Shown here: in pieces, positions 22,816-32,598 of the stretch
Position numbering within the stretch: the stretch's first letter is position 1
How the letters are laid out: the number at the start of each line of letters is the position of its first letter
NCBI GenBank assembly: GCA_958496175.1
Contig: OY292280.1
Span: 17,174,001-17,238,000, forward strand
From: Sisyra terminalis
Taxonomy: Eukaryota; Arthropoda; Insecta; Neuroptera; Sisyridae
Reading direction: 5' to 3'
DNA length: 64,000 nt
Notes under the pieces: model-generated
Seen by the model: the letters and a program-made list of their open reading frames with translations, nothing else
Told to the model about the DNA's origin: nothing
Databases searched by the model: none
Position numbers and translations under genes: made by a program

Positions 22816-23292
22816 ATGGATATAGCGATGGATATTCCGCCGGATACATCGACGAATAAACCAACGAATTATCCATTGGATAAACCACCATATTTACCAC
22901 TCCTGGAAAGCTTGCCAGTTAGAGCGAATTCGTCATTTTCCAGTTTATACTCCACGATTCTTCCACCTCCGATGGAACTAACTTTGATGTATATAACTCC
23001 ACATTTGTTTGTCCCATCTGTTAGTATTGTCGTCGGAAGTCCATTCGTTGATGGAACTTTTTTCACCTACCGAGCCCAGAAATCTTTGAATGGAGAAATA
23101 CATCCGTTTATTGATCCCCCAGATTCCAACACCCTGGGCTGCTACATGGCTGTGGAATTAGCTAAGCGTATTAATCGCAGCTTAATCATTTCCATTAAAT
23201 CAGATGTACCACTAGCCGATGGCTTTATCCGCATGCTGACCTCTTTTATCCACCTTTTGATTACATTCTTCCCCTTTGCATTTTATCAGTAA
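22816..23292 (+). CDS. PSMG4: Proteasome assembly chaperone 4-like protein, copy 1
   Basis: An open frame of 158 residues from the ATG at 22816. The C-terminal two thirds match the PSMG4 fold: ITPH (near 66-69), a glycine-containing turn, then a segment like VELAKRINRSLIISI (about 123-137) and a final helix ending in a proline-aromatic motif. PSMG4 pairs with PSMG3 to guide early assembly of the 20S proteasome alpha ring in the cytosol. The N-terminus is unusual: repeated MDI and proline-rich, with no counterpart in copy 2, so this copy may have changed function or be decaying. A proteasomal substrate is not implied. Copy 2 lies 2.6 kb downstream on the same strand. A polyadenylation-like AATAAA occurs at about 23337. 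Confidence 0.6.
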   Translation: MDIAMDIPPDTSTNKPTNYPLDKPPYLPLLESLPVRANSSFSSLYSTILPPPMELTLMYITPHLFVPSVSIVVGSPFVDGTFFTYRAQKSLNGEIHPFIDPPDSNTLGCYMAVELAKRINRSLIISIKSDVPLADGFIRMLTSFIHLLITFFPFAFYQ

Positions 23293-23565
23293 TTATGTAC
23301 TTATACATTGATTAAGTTATTTAAGAAAATAGATATATCTTTCGTTAATAAAAGTTTTTACTGTTTTCTTCCAATTTTCCTCCATTACCTCAACACCCAA
23401 AAGCCTGCGATGGTCAAACCTACTTGTGATGTATGCAAGCTGAAAACTTTTCTGCGCATGTCAATAATTATGTACTTATATATTTATTTAGTTATTAAAA
23501 AAAATTATCTTTCGTTAAAAAAAGTTTTTACTGTTTTCTTCCAATTTTCCTCCAATACCTAAAAG
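23288..23565 (+). repeat. Tandem duplication of the 3' flank of PSMG4 copy 1
   Basis: A segment starting AATTATGTACTTATA and ending AATTTTCCTCCA appears at about 23291-23391 and again at 23465-23560, a period of about 174 bp. The copies share TTTTTACTGTTTTCTTCC. It spans the presumed 3' end of the gene and duplicates the polyadenylation region. Confidence 0.75.
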
Positions 23566-23746
23566 CCTAAAAACCAGCGAAGGCCAAATCTTTATTATTG
23601 TATACAATGTCTTCAACACAGGTAAGAACGATCGATGACTATGGAGTTTCAATGATGGTTACTTTGGTAGGTATATTAAATGTTATATAAAGGTAAGTTT
23701 TCTATATTTTCTTCGAAATATTATTAGCAAATAAATCCTTCACTAC

Positions 23747-24010
23747 CAGACACTTAGTATGGTTTCAACCCCCTGCCAGACACCCTTGACAAATGGTAAA
23801 AATTTGGTAATTGAATCAAATTTAAATGACAGTTGAAACCAATGACAAAATTTCAAATTTGAATCAACTGTCTTAGGGTTTCCCTCAAACGTATGCGACT
23901 ACAATTTTTGTTCCCAGTCTTTGCCAACTTACGTTTATCTATTATTATGTTAACTTATTAAAGTTTATGGATGTCTGGCAGGGGGTTCATACCATATCAA
24001 ATGTCAGACA
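23747..24010. mobile_element. Small TIR element
   Basis: Inverted arms of about 40 bp: left CCAGACACTTAGTATGG then CCCCCTGCCAGACA; right the complement, ending near ATGTCAGACA. Interior of about 185 bp without coding sequence. Superfamily unknown. Confidence 0.7.
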
Positions 24011-25734
24011 ATGGAGGGTATAAATTTTAATATTTTTCTGAAAAAAATATAAGAAAACTGAACTTTGTATTTATCGAAAATGAGCTTTTTTTTATATATT
24101 TTAGTATTAACCATACAAACTCCAGTCATTAATTGTTCTAATATGTGCTGAAGACATGCGCTGTTGCTTTAGAACTACCAAGGTTGTTAGTGGTTCTAGG
24201 ATTAATTAAAATCCGTAAATTGATAAATTTTGAAAATTGGCTTTGAAAATTCTATACGTAACTGTTATGCAGAAGACTAGTAATTATTTGGATTAAATTT
24301 TTTATCAAATTTTAACGATGAATATTTTTCCACACTACGGAAGCCTTCTTTGTGGATAATCCAACCGATTTCTTTTGATTTTAATACATAGAATTTTTTG
24401 AAAATTAATTTCCTTTCAAAAAAAAAATAATAATATATTGTGATAAACTATAAAGCAAGCATTCTGTATATAAATAAAGCTTCCTGTTTATGAAAAAATC
24501 AACATTGCAGAAGTATGAATCAATACCTTGATTGCTTGGTTGTTTTTAAATGTTCTTCGTTATGAATTAAATATTATAATTCAATATTTGGACTTAGAGT
24601 TCTTTTAAATTTATATTTATCAAACGTAATGTTTCTATGGCAATATCAAGGAAATGCAATTCTAGGAATTTTAAAATTCCATTTTTTTATTTTGCCATTA
24701 AAACTTTACACATTTTATATCCTCAGTGCTTTTGGAATAGTGTTTGTGTGAAGCCCATAGCAAAATCTTTTCTCATTTTCGTAAGTTTTTTCGCAAATTT
24801 GACGCCATATAACGTTTCAACTAAGAACTACAAAGCTTACAAAAACAATTGAGTGGTAGAGCTTAAAATATCATTGAAAATTTTATATTTTAATGAAATT
24901 TTTGATCATAAAAGAACTATCAAATCATTGAAGAATCAAATCAGTACTGGTAGTAGACCAATGGGCTTGTGTTAGGTGGCTTTTGGATCATTACTATTTG
25001 AGCCACTTTCCACTGCCCTGGGCACTTCAGATACTTTAGTATAGTATAGGTATCTTAAAGATGTGTCAGAAAAATCAAAAGGGTCGGAATTCATTAAAAA
25101 TATTTATGATCCTGGTTATGGTTACGATTCTAGGATATGGTCTCATATGCATGATTTTTTGCCAAAAATTTTTGGATACAATAAATTATGAACCGAAAAG
25201 CTTTAAAAATCTAAATTTTTTACTCTGATTTTTGACAAAATTTCATTCTATAGTTATAAAATACCAAATAAGCAATTTTTGGAGTTCACTTAACCCTGGT
25301 AGCCATTGAATTTTTGGTATCAAAAAATGTAAGCTATTTTCATTTCATATTTCATAGAAAAAAATTAATGCGTTCTTTTACAAAAAAGAAAACATTTTTG
25401 AGAATTATCAATTTTAATTGCATTTATTAAGCTTCAGTGGAAAGGAAATTACTTTCTGATAAAATTCATAATTTATCACAATGAATAAGTGGCTGGAAAA
25501 TTTTAATTTTAACTTATTTTTTCTTAACGAAATAATCACAATCAAATAGCTGACCAGAATAGTTCAATAGAGAGTCACTAGTTTATGTAGCAAAACTTTT
25601 AGATGAAAATTGTATGATTTTTCGTATCAAATTTAAAGTATGTATTTAAGAATTTATTTCCCCCCCCCTCTCAGTAATATTTTTTTTAAATTGTTAAGAA
25701 CCGTCGCTCAGTAAACAGCGACTCTAAGGTTAAT

Positions 25735-25845
25735 AAAAAATACAAATCCGGAATCAAAAAATATCGAAAATTTGCTCAAAACAAAGATTGAACCTAATAC
25801 CTATTAGTTTGGAAGCGGCCACCTTGACCACTTAGCCACCAGTAT
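25735..25845 (-). mobile_element. tRNA-Ser-derived SINE copy
   Basis: Minus-strand SINE with A box GGTGGCTAAGTGG (25840-25828), diverged from its relatives, B-box remnant TAGGTTCAATC (25796-25786) and a GGTTAATAAAAAA-type body end. It lies about 100 bp upstream of PSMG4 copy 2. Confidence 0.65.
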
Positions 25846-25939
25846 AAATTAGATAATTTTTTTCTGGAATAGCCTCTAAATTCATTGTGTTCTAGCCAGC
25901 AAAGCCTAAATCTCATGATTTTTTTGTTGCAGATTAATA

Positions 25940-26341
25940 ATGGAGCAGGAACTTATTTTCGTGCTTAAAAAGAATTCGATAAAGGGGATCCATATTGTGA
26001 TTCTTCCCAATCCCACTGTGCTAAGGATGATGCTGATCACTCCCCACAAGAATACAGAGGCCGTAACTATCGCCATTGGGGAACCAGGTCCGTACACTTT
26101 CAGGTCTTTGACCAAATACATAGTGAAAATGGTGTCCCCGGGAAATGTGGAAGCTTCCACATTCCCCCAAAATGCAAAAGCTCAAGGAGCCACGATTGCA
26201 TTTCAGCTAGCACAACGTATTCAAAAATCCGTCATCATGGTGATAAAAAAGGAAATTGAGTTAACTGATGTATTCTTTGATTTTCTGGAAAGCTTATTGA
26301 ATAGTTTAGTATCCAAATATCCTTACTATTTTGGAATATAA
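25940..26341 (+). CDS. PSMG4: Proteasome assembly chaperone 4-like protein, copy 2
   Basis: A 133-residue protein starting at an ATG seven bases after a strong acceptor (TTTGTTGCAG). The size is close to that usual for PSMG4. Conserved features are ITPHKNTEAVTIAIG (about 33-47), STFPQNAKAQGATIAFQLAQ (about 73-92) with the glycine before the LAQR helix, the strand SVIMVIKK, and a C-terminal helix ending YPYYFGI. Expected role: with PSMG3, chaperoning 20S proteasome alpha-ring assembly. It aligns along its length with copy 1 (ILPNPTVLRMMLITPH versus ILPPPMELTLMYITPH). This copy has the more ordinary architecture and is the better candidate for the functional gene. AATAAA lies at about 26380. 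Because the frame is open to the splice acceptor, an upstream coding exon cannot be excluded. Confidence 0.65.
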   Translation: MEQELIFVLKKNSIKGIHIVILPNPTVLRMMLITPHKNTEAVTIAIGEPGPYTFRSLTKYIVKMVSPGNVEASTFPQNAKAQGATIAFQLAQRIQKSVIMVIKKEIELTDVFFDFLESLLNSLVSKYPYYFGI

Positions 26342-27002
26342 TTTCTGGTTCCTGATGTTTAGTTATCTCAAAAACGAAATAAAATGTACTTTCGATTATT
26401 TTTGGAAGTTTTTCACTTAGAAAATAGTTGACTCTTCTTTCAGATGGGAATGTCCTCTTGGTTATCACCAAAAATTAAGAACTCCACAAAAACCCTTAAA
26501 AGGTAAGTCCCACCTATAGACAATTTTTGGAAACAGAAATCGTTGAAACTACTTGAACCATTTCGAAAAGCTTGGAAAATCGATTATAAGGAAACGGTTG
26601 ATCTGACGAAAAATTATAATCAGATATTTTTTGTACAACATTTAATTTACTTCAAAAATATATATGTTGTTTAATACTTTCCGTATGATATTTCAAAAGT
26701 TTTACAAAAAAATATGCTCTTGATTGAATATTAAGATATTGCTTAATTAAATTTAATCCACCATACGAAACCTTCTTTATGCGTGATCCAGTCCACACTG
26801 TGGCGAATTTTGGCGAATTTATTAAGTAATAAAAATGACTTTAAAATAGTATATAAAATTAGTTATTAAAAAATGTAGGTAAATAAAAAGAGGGTGGATT
26901 TTATTTAAAAATTAGGACCAAATATTTATGATTTTTAACAAAATTTCATTGTATAGTAATCAAGTTCCAAATAAGCAATTTTTGGTATCATCAAAATTTT
27001 CG

Positions 27003-27341
27003 ATAGATATAGATATAGATTTAGATATAGATATAGAAATAGATATAGATATAGATATAGATATAGATATAGATATAGATATAGATATAGATATAGATAT
27101 AGATATAGATATAGATATAGATATAGATATAGATATAGATATAGATATAGATATAGATATAGATATAGATATAGATATAGATATAGATATAGATATAGAT
27201 ATAGATATAGATATAGATATAGATATAGATATAGATATAGATATAGATATAGATATAGATATAGATATAGATATAGATATAGATATAGATATAGATATAG
27301 ATATAGATATAGATATAGATATAGATATAGATATAGATACA
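27003..27341. repeat. GATATA hexanucleotide microsatellite
   Basis: About 56 head-to-tail copies of GATATA, with two imperfect units near 27020 and 27037 at the left end. Open frames through it (Ile-Asp, Tyr-Leu, Ile-Ser repeats on both strands) are artefacts of the period being a multiple of three. Confidence 0.98.
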
Positions 27342-27871
27342 TAACTTCTCAAACGACATTACTTTCCGGTCCCCGTTGTATATAGGCAAAAGAATCGCAA
27401 AATTGTAACATCCGTCCACCCCTTTATCAAATTTTTGGTACATTCTTTCTTTATCGTCATAAAAATGTTAACTATTCAAAAAAAAAAAATATTGGAATTT
27501 TATTTATTTTTATCTACTATAAACGTTCAAAATTGCCGATCTGGTAAAAATATAAGTAAATTATATCAGGAAACTATTTGTTTATGTTAAGATAATAATG
27601 CATTTGTACTGAAGCAGAAATTCGATATGGCTTTGTAATCAAAATCGATCACTATTGTATAAACATACCGAACTACTTGTTCGTATTTTGGATAAATAAA
27701 CAAACCGAAGTAGACCAGGGAATAGTATTAATTATTATTATATTTTTGCCGAGGTTTAATGAGAAGGGAGTCATTTGGTCATTGGCAGCGGTCGCGTTAA
27801 CAGTGATCTTCTGCTGTAGTGTGCTATTGTTGCGAATTACTCGTGAAGAGTGAATCACTCGTGTATCAATC

Positions 27872-28465
27872 ATGGAGTTATCAGTCGTTACATATACTCG
27901 TTTCATGTTTGAATATTCCGGATTGCGGAAAGTGCGGTTTGGTGTTACGCATGAGAAGGAAGGAAACTTATTCGAAGCATCCGTGGAATATTCTCTGGGA
28001 CATTGCATTTCGGCGGATTTGCAAATGTCGCATGGAATTGCTTCGGTTTTTCGTCGGAAATTTGGTCGAATCGAGGAACTTGCCGCCCAAGATCCGCAAG
28101 TGGGACATGTGGTAACACTTCCGATCGATAATGGATCCCGATATGTGCTCTATTTGATTACTAAGAAGGATGACACTGAGAAACCGACTTACGAAACCAT
28201 TTGGAACGTATTGTGTGATCTACGTGGACGACTTCTGTACATGCATATTAAGAAGATCGCCATTCCCAAATTGATCAACTTTATGGATGGTCTGGACTGG
28301 ACCGTGGTCCGGAATATGATGGAAGTGATCTTTCGATATTCGGAAATTGAAATTCTCATTTGTCGCTACGATCCCAGAAGACGCACCCGGCGGGAAACTA
28401 CCAATTGCTATTTCTTCAGAACTTCGATTTGTCGCAGAGGAATTCATTGTCCATACCGTCATTAA
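27872..28465 (+). CDS. OARD1: TARG1/OARD1-type macrodomain ADP-ribose hydrolase
   Basis: An intronless 197-residue protein. The macrodomain spans about 24-166. Landmarks are GNLF (31-34), SLGHCISADLQMSHGIA (41-57), YLITKK (94-99) with KPTYE (104-108), and IPKLINFMDGLDW (131-143). Family members remove ADP-ribose from glutamate or aspartate on proteins and deacylate O-acetyl-ADP-ribose, in nucleus and cytosol. The two catalytic residues of human TARG1, a lysine before the KPTYE motif and an aspartate near DxLxW, are matched here by the KK at 98-99 and D139. The glycine-rich GxG usual before the aspartate is replaced by INF. After ICRYD (163-167) the tail is arginine-rich and unlike the family. 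The +1 frame instead reads PEDAPGGKLPIAISSEL and continues to a stop at 28485, so a frameshift is possible. AATAAA lies near 28650. Confidence 0.82.
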   Translation: MELSVVTYTRFMFEYSGLRKVRFGVTHEKEGNLFEASVEYSLGHCISADLQMSHGIASVFRRKFGRIEELAAQDPQVGHVVTLPIDNGSRYVLYLITKKDDTEKPTYETIWNVLCDLRGRLLYMHIKKIAIPKLINFMDGLDWTVVRNMMEVIFRYSEIEILICRYDPRRRTRRETTNCYFFRTSICRRGIHCPYRH

Positions 28466-28769
28466 TACCATTTGGAATGGAAGATGAACCATTTACCCGA
28501 TTGTTCCAGATAAAACACAATTCAATCACTTCCCATAACTTTTTGAATCTTTCTAAATAATTCAAATGACACTCCATACAATAAACCATACAATTTTTTG
28601 TATCCATATTTTGTTTCAATCACTGTTTTTAAAGAAAATTTTTTTAATAATAAAACAAGTAGATTTAATCAGCATTTAAGCTTTAATTATGAAACCTTAA
28701 GTCCTATTTAATTAGCAGGAATATAAAGTAAACATCCCTGGGTCATAGTTTTAAATTGATGAAACTAAA

Positions 28770-29715
28770 ACATTTTTTTGTACTGTATTTATTATTTGAA
28801 ATTTAGTAGCTTTCTGGGCAATATTTTTCACATTACTACAAACGTGGGATTGTTCTACAACCCGTTGAAAAAATGTGCCCTTATAATCAAAAGTCACCCC
28901 TCGAAAACGAATAATTTAAGGACTAATTTAATGCATGAACTTTCACCTGCTCAATTTCCCATTTTGATTTCTCAAAGATTTAACAGTCTTATGCTTATTA
29001 TTTTTTGCAACATAATTAAGGATGAATCAGTCTATAATATTCAGCTCAATTTTGGCGAAACAAAACATCTCTTATACCCTTTTTATGCACTCGAAAATTG
29101 TCCTTTTTGAAACTTTGAAACGATATTGCGGGTGTCCTTTTGCACACAGGACAAAAAATTTTTTCACATTATAATTCACTTGATAGCCTAAATTTGTGAT
29201 CCGTTGAGAAAACTAGACCTCATAATGAAAAGTCACCCCCTTTAAATGACCCAATATCAGTCGAATTTTTTCGCCTAGACTTTCAACTCTATAATTTCCC
29301 GTTTTAATTTTCCAAGGATCTACTTAACCAATGCTTATTATTTTTTGCACCATGGTTAAGGATGATTTAATCTTTAATATTCAACTCCATTTTGGCGACA
29401 CAAAATATCTCTTATATCCTTTTAATGCAGTGGAAAATTGTCCTTTTTGAAATTTTGAAACGATATTGCGGGTGTCCTTTGGCACACAGGACAAATTTAT
29501 TTTCACATTATAATTCACTTGATAGCCTGGATTCATAATACGTTGAGAAAACTAGACCTCATAATGAAAAGTCACCCGCTTTGAATGACCCAATATCAGT
29601 CGATTTTTCTCGCATAGACTTTCAACTCCTTAACTTCCTGTTCTAATTTTACAAGGATCTAGTTAACCAATGCTTATTATTTTTTACAATATAGTTAAGA
29701 ATGATTTCGTCGCTA
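28770..29715 (+). repeat. Outlying diverged satellite monomers
   Basis: Nearly three copies of the satellite monomer, starting about 300 bp after the macrodomain gene. They share TTGAAACGATATTGCGGGTG, AATCCGTTGAGAAAACTAGA-like pieces and GCTTATTATTTTTTGCA with the main array but carry many substitutions. The first is the most degraded, and the last stops abruptly at about 29715. Confidence 0.85.
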
Positions 29716-30714
29716 ATATTTTTTTCCTTATTGATCTTTTGCAAGTTTCGAATGGAATAATGGTTCATTCTTTGGACATATACGAATATTGTTAAAGCTT
29801 TAGCCCAATAATTCGTAAGTATTTCATTAAACTTTACCAGTTTCCGTGTTTTCAATTTCATATCTTATCCTTGAAATATCGACAATAGTAAGTTCTAAAT
29901 TCAATTATTGAATTATAGCTTTTTTTTAACAATTTTTAAGTGTTGACAATTCGTATTGCTAAGAATTTTGATTTAAGACATCGCTACAATGCGATACAAC
30001 TTTTGTTGGAAGCTATGAGTACATCCACCTGACTCACAGGTGGCACTAAAAACATAAGGTGGTTTAATTGACATACATGTCAAGAGTTGACCTGTTCTAG
30101 CATAGATGGCTCCAGCGGCGACTCAAGTCAATTTGACAACTAATTTTGGAAAATTAAAATTTTATAATTACCTTTATTTTATTCAAATAAACTTAATTTT
30201 TATTGTTATAGTTGTTTGAATTGACGGTCAGTGATGCATTTTAACTTTATAACATCGGAATGATCCCAAATACATATGAAACAGGTAATATTTATTCTGA
30301 CATTGTGGGTATGGATGCAATGTTCACAAGTACTTTTTGTAAATTTTGTAGATATTTTCCAACATTTTACGACCTAAAAATAGCCAAATATAATATATAT
30401 TTCAAAAGAAATCCTGCAGAGAGGAATCTAACCAAATCATCAATAAATATAAGCCACTGAAAGTGCAGCATAAATATTGTGAAAATCGGAGGAATATCTC
30501 CTTCAACAAGTCTTGACAAAACAAGGTAGGTAAATAATCCCCAACTTTCAATCACCGAAATAGGCTAAAAACGACAAAACCATTTGCATTTGTAAATCTT
30601 TCTGATGAGCTCTTGGAGAGCTGATTTATGCAATTTCGATAACAATGATTCAGCCCCAATATATATCTGGATTCCAAAAAAAAAAAAAAACAGCGTTATA
30701 TACTTTACCTAAAC
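29716..30714. other. Non-satellite gap within the array
   Basis: About 1 kb without monomer sequence, separating the outlying monomers from the main array. It contains the dispersed repeat at 29800-30115. The rest shows no gene: the open frames at 30260-30555 are AT-rich and overlap on both strands. Confidence 0.6.
29800..30115 (+). repeat. Dispersed repeat, left copy bracketing the array
   Basis: Homologous to 63700-64000 in the same orientation. The best conserved part is TTGTTGGAAGCTATGAGTAC, then the hairpin CCACCTGACTCACAGGTGG, then GCACTAAAAAC and TGACATACATGTCAAGAGTT. A more diverged third copy is at 8825-8945. Origin unknown; probably a retroposed or DNA element. Confidence 0.8.
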
Positions 30715-31244
30715 TTGAAAATTGCCTTTCTTGGAACTTTGAACCGATATTTTATATATCCTTTTGCATACAAAAAAAAATTACATCAGTTCTCACATTA
30801 GAGCATTGTAATACGTAGCTAAAATTTACACTCTAAGGAAATCTCCTCCTCAAAAATGACCGTCGCTTAGGCTAATTTGGTGCAAGCGTTTTCACGTCCT
30901 TAATTTCCAGTTTTAATTTTCCAAAGATCTAGTTAATCAATGCTTATTATTTTTTGCATCACGGTTAAGGATGATTTAGTTTATAATATTCAGCTCAAAT
31001 TTGGCGAAAAAAAAATCCCTTATATCCTTTTAATGTACTAGAAAATAGTCCTTTTTGATATTTTGAAATGGAATTGTGATTGTCTTGTAACCCACAGGAC
31101 AAATTTATTTTCACATTATAATTCACTTGATAGCCTGAATTCGTAATCCGTTGAGAAAACTAGACCTCATAATGAAAAAGTCGCCCCCTTTAAATGACTC
31201 AATATCAGTCGAATTTTTTCGCATAGACTTTCAACTCCTTACTT

Positions 31245-32598
31245 TCCCGTTCTAATTTTACAAGGATCTAGTTAACCAATGCTTTTTATTTTTTGCATAG
31301 TAGTTAAAGATGATTTAATCTTTAATATTCAACTCCATTTTGGCGAAACAAAATATCTCTTATATCCTTTTTATGCACTCGAAAATTGTCCTTTTTGAAA
31401 CTTTGAAATGGAATTGTGATTGTCTTGTAACCCACAGGAATTTTTTTTTTTCACATTATAACTCACTTGATAGCCTGGATTCATAATCCGTTGAGAAAAC
31501 TATACCTCATAATGAAAAGTCACCCCCTTTAAATGACCCAATATCAGTCGAATTTTTTCGCATAGACTTTCAACTCTATAACTTCCCGTCTTAATTTTTC
31601 AAAGATCTACTTAACCAATGCTTTTTATTTTTTGCACCATGGTTAAGGATGATTTAATCTTTAATATTCAATTCAATTTTGGCGAAACAAAACATCCCTT
31701 TTATCCTTTTTATGCTCTCGAAAATTGTCCTTTTTGAAACTTTGAAACGATATTGCGGGTGTCCTTTGGAACACAGGACAAATTTTTTTCACATTATAAT
31801 TCACTTGATAGCCTGGATTCATAATCCGTTGAGAAAACTAGACCTTATAATGAAAAGTCACCTCCTTTAAATGACCCAATATCAGTCGAATTTACTCGCA
31901 TAGACTTTCAACTCCTTAACTTCCCGTTCTAATTTTACAAGGATCTAGTTAACCAATGCTTTTTATTTTTTGCATAGTAGTTAAAGATGATTTAATCTTT
32001 AATATTCAACTCCATTTTGGCGAAACAAAATATCTCTTATATCCTTTTTATGCACTCGAAAATTGTCCTTTTTGAAACTTTGAAATGGAATTGTGATTGT
32101 CTTGTAACCCACAGGAATTTTTTTTTTTCACATTATAACTCACTTGATAGCCTGGATTCATAATCCGTTGAGAAAACTATACCTCATAATGAAAAGTCAC
32201 CCCCTTTAAATGACCCAATATCAGTCGAATTTTTTCGCATAGACTTTCAACTCTATAACTTCCCGTCTTAATTTTTCAAAGATCTACTTAACCAATGCTT
32301 TTTATTTTTTGCACCATGGTTAAGGATGATTTAATCTTTAATATTCAATTCAATTTTGGCGAAACAAAACATCCCTTTTATCCTTTTTATGCTCTCGAAA
32401 ATTGTCCTTTTTGAAACTTTGAAACGATATTGCGGGTGTCCTTTGGAACACAGGACAAATTTTTTTCACATTATAATTCACTTGATAGCCTGGATTCATA
32501 ATCCGTTGAGAAAACTAGACCTCATAATGAAAAGTCACCTCCTTTAAATGACCCAATATCAGTCGAATTTACTCGCATAGACTTTCAACTCCTTAACT
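31245..32598 (+). repeat. Two-monomer (677-bp) tandem duplication
   Basis: 31245-31921 and 31922-32598 are near-identical, each containing two different monomers. Unusual markers present in both include ACCCACAGGAATTTTTTTTT and TCACTTGATAGCCTGGATTC. A clean dimeric duplication of the left-edge subtype. Confidence 0.8.

Noticed and set aside
26928..27352. Open frames of 130-140 codons on both strands
   Set aside because: All arise from the GATATA hexamer, whose period is a multiple of three; the peptides are simple dipeptide repeats.
28220..28492. Minus-strand 90-codon frame opposite the macrodomain gene
   Set aside because: It is the mirror of the coding strand; its openness is explained by the plus-strand gene and its +1 frame.
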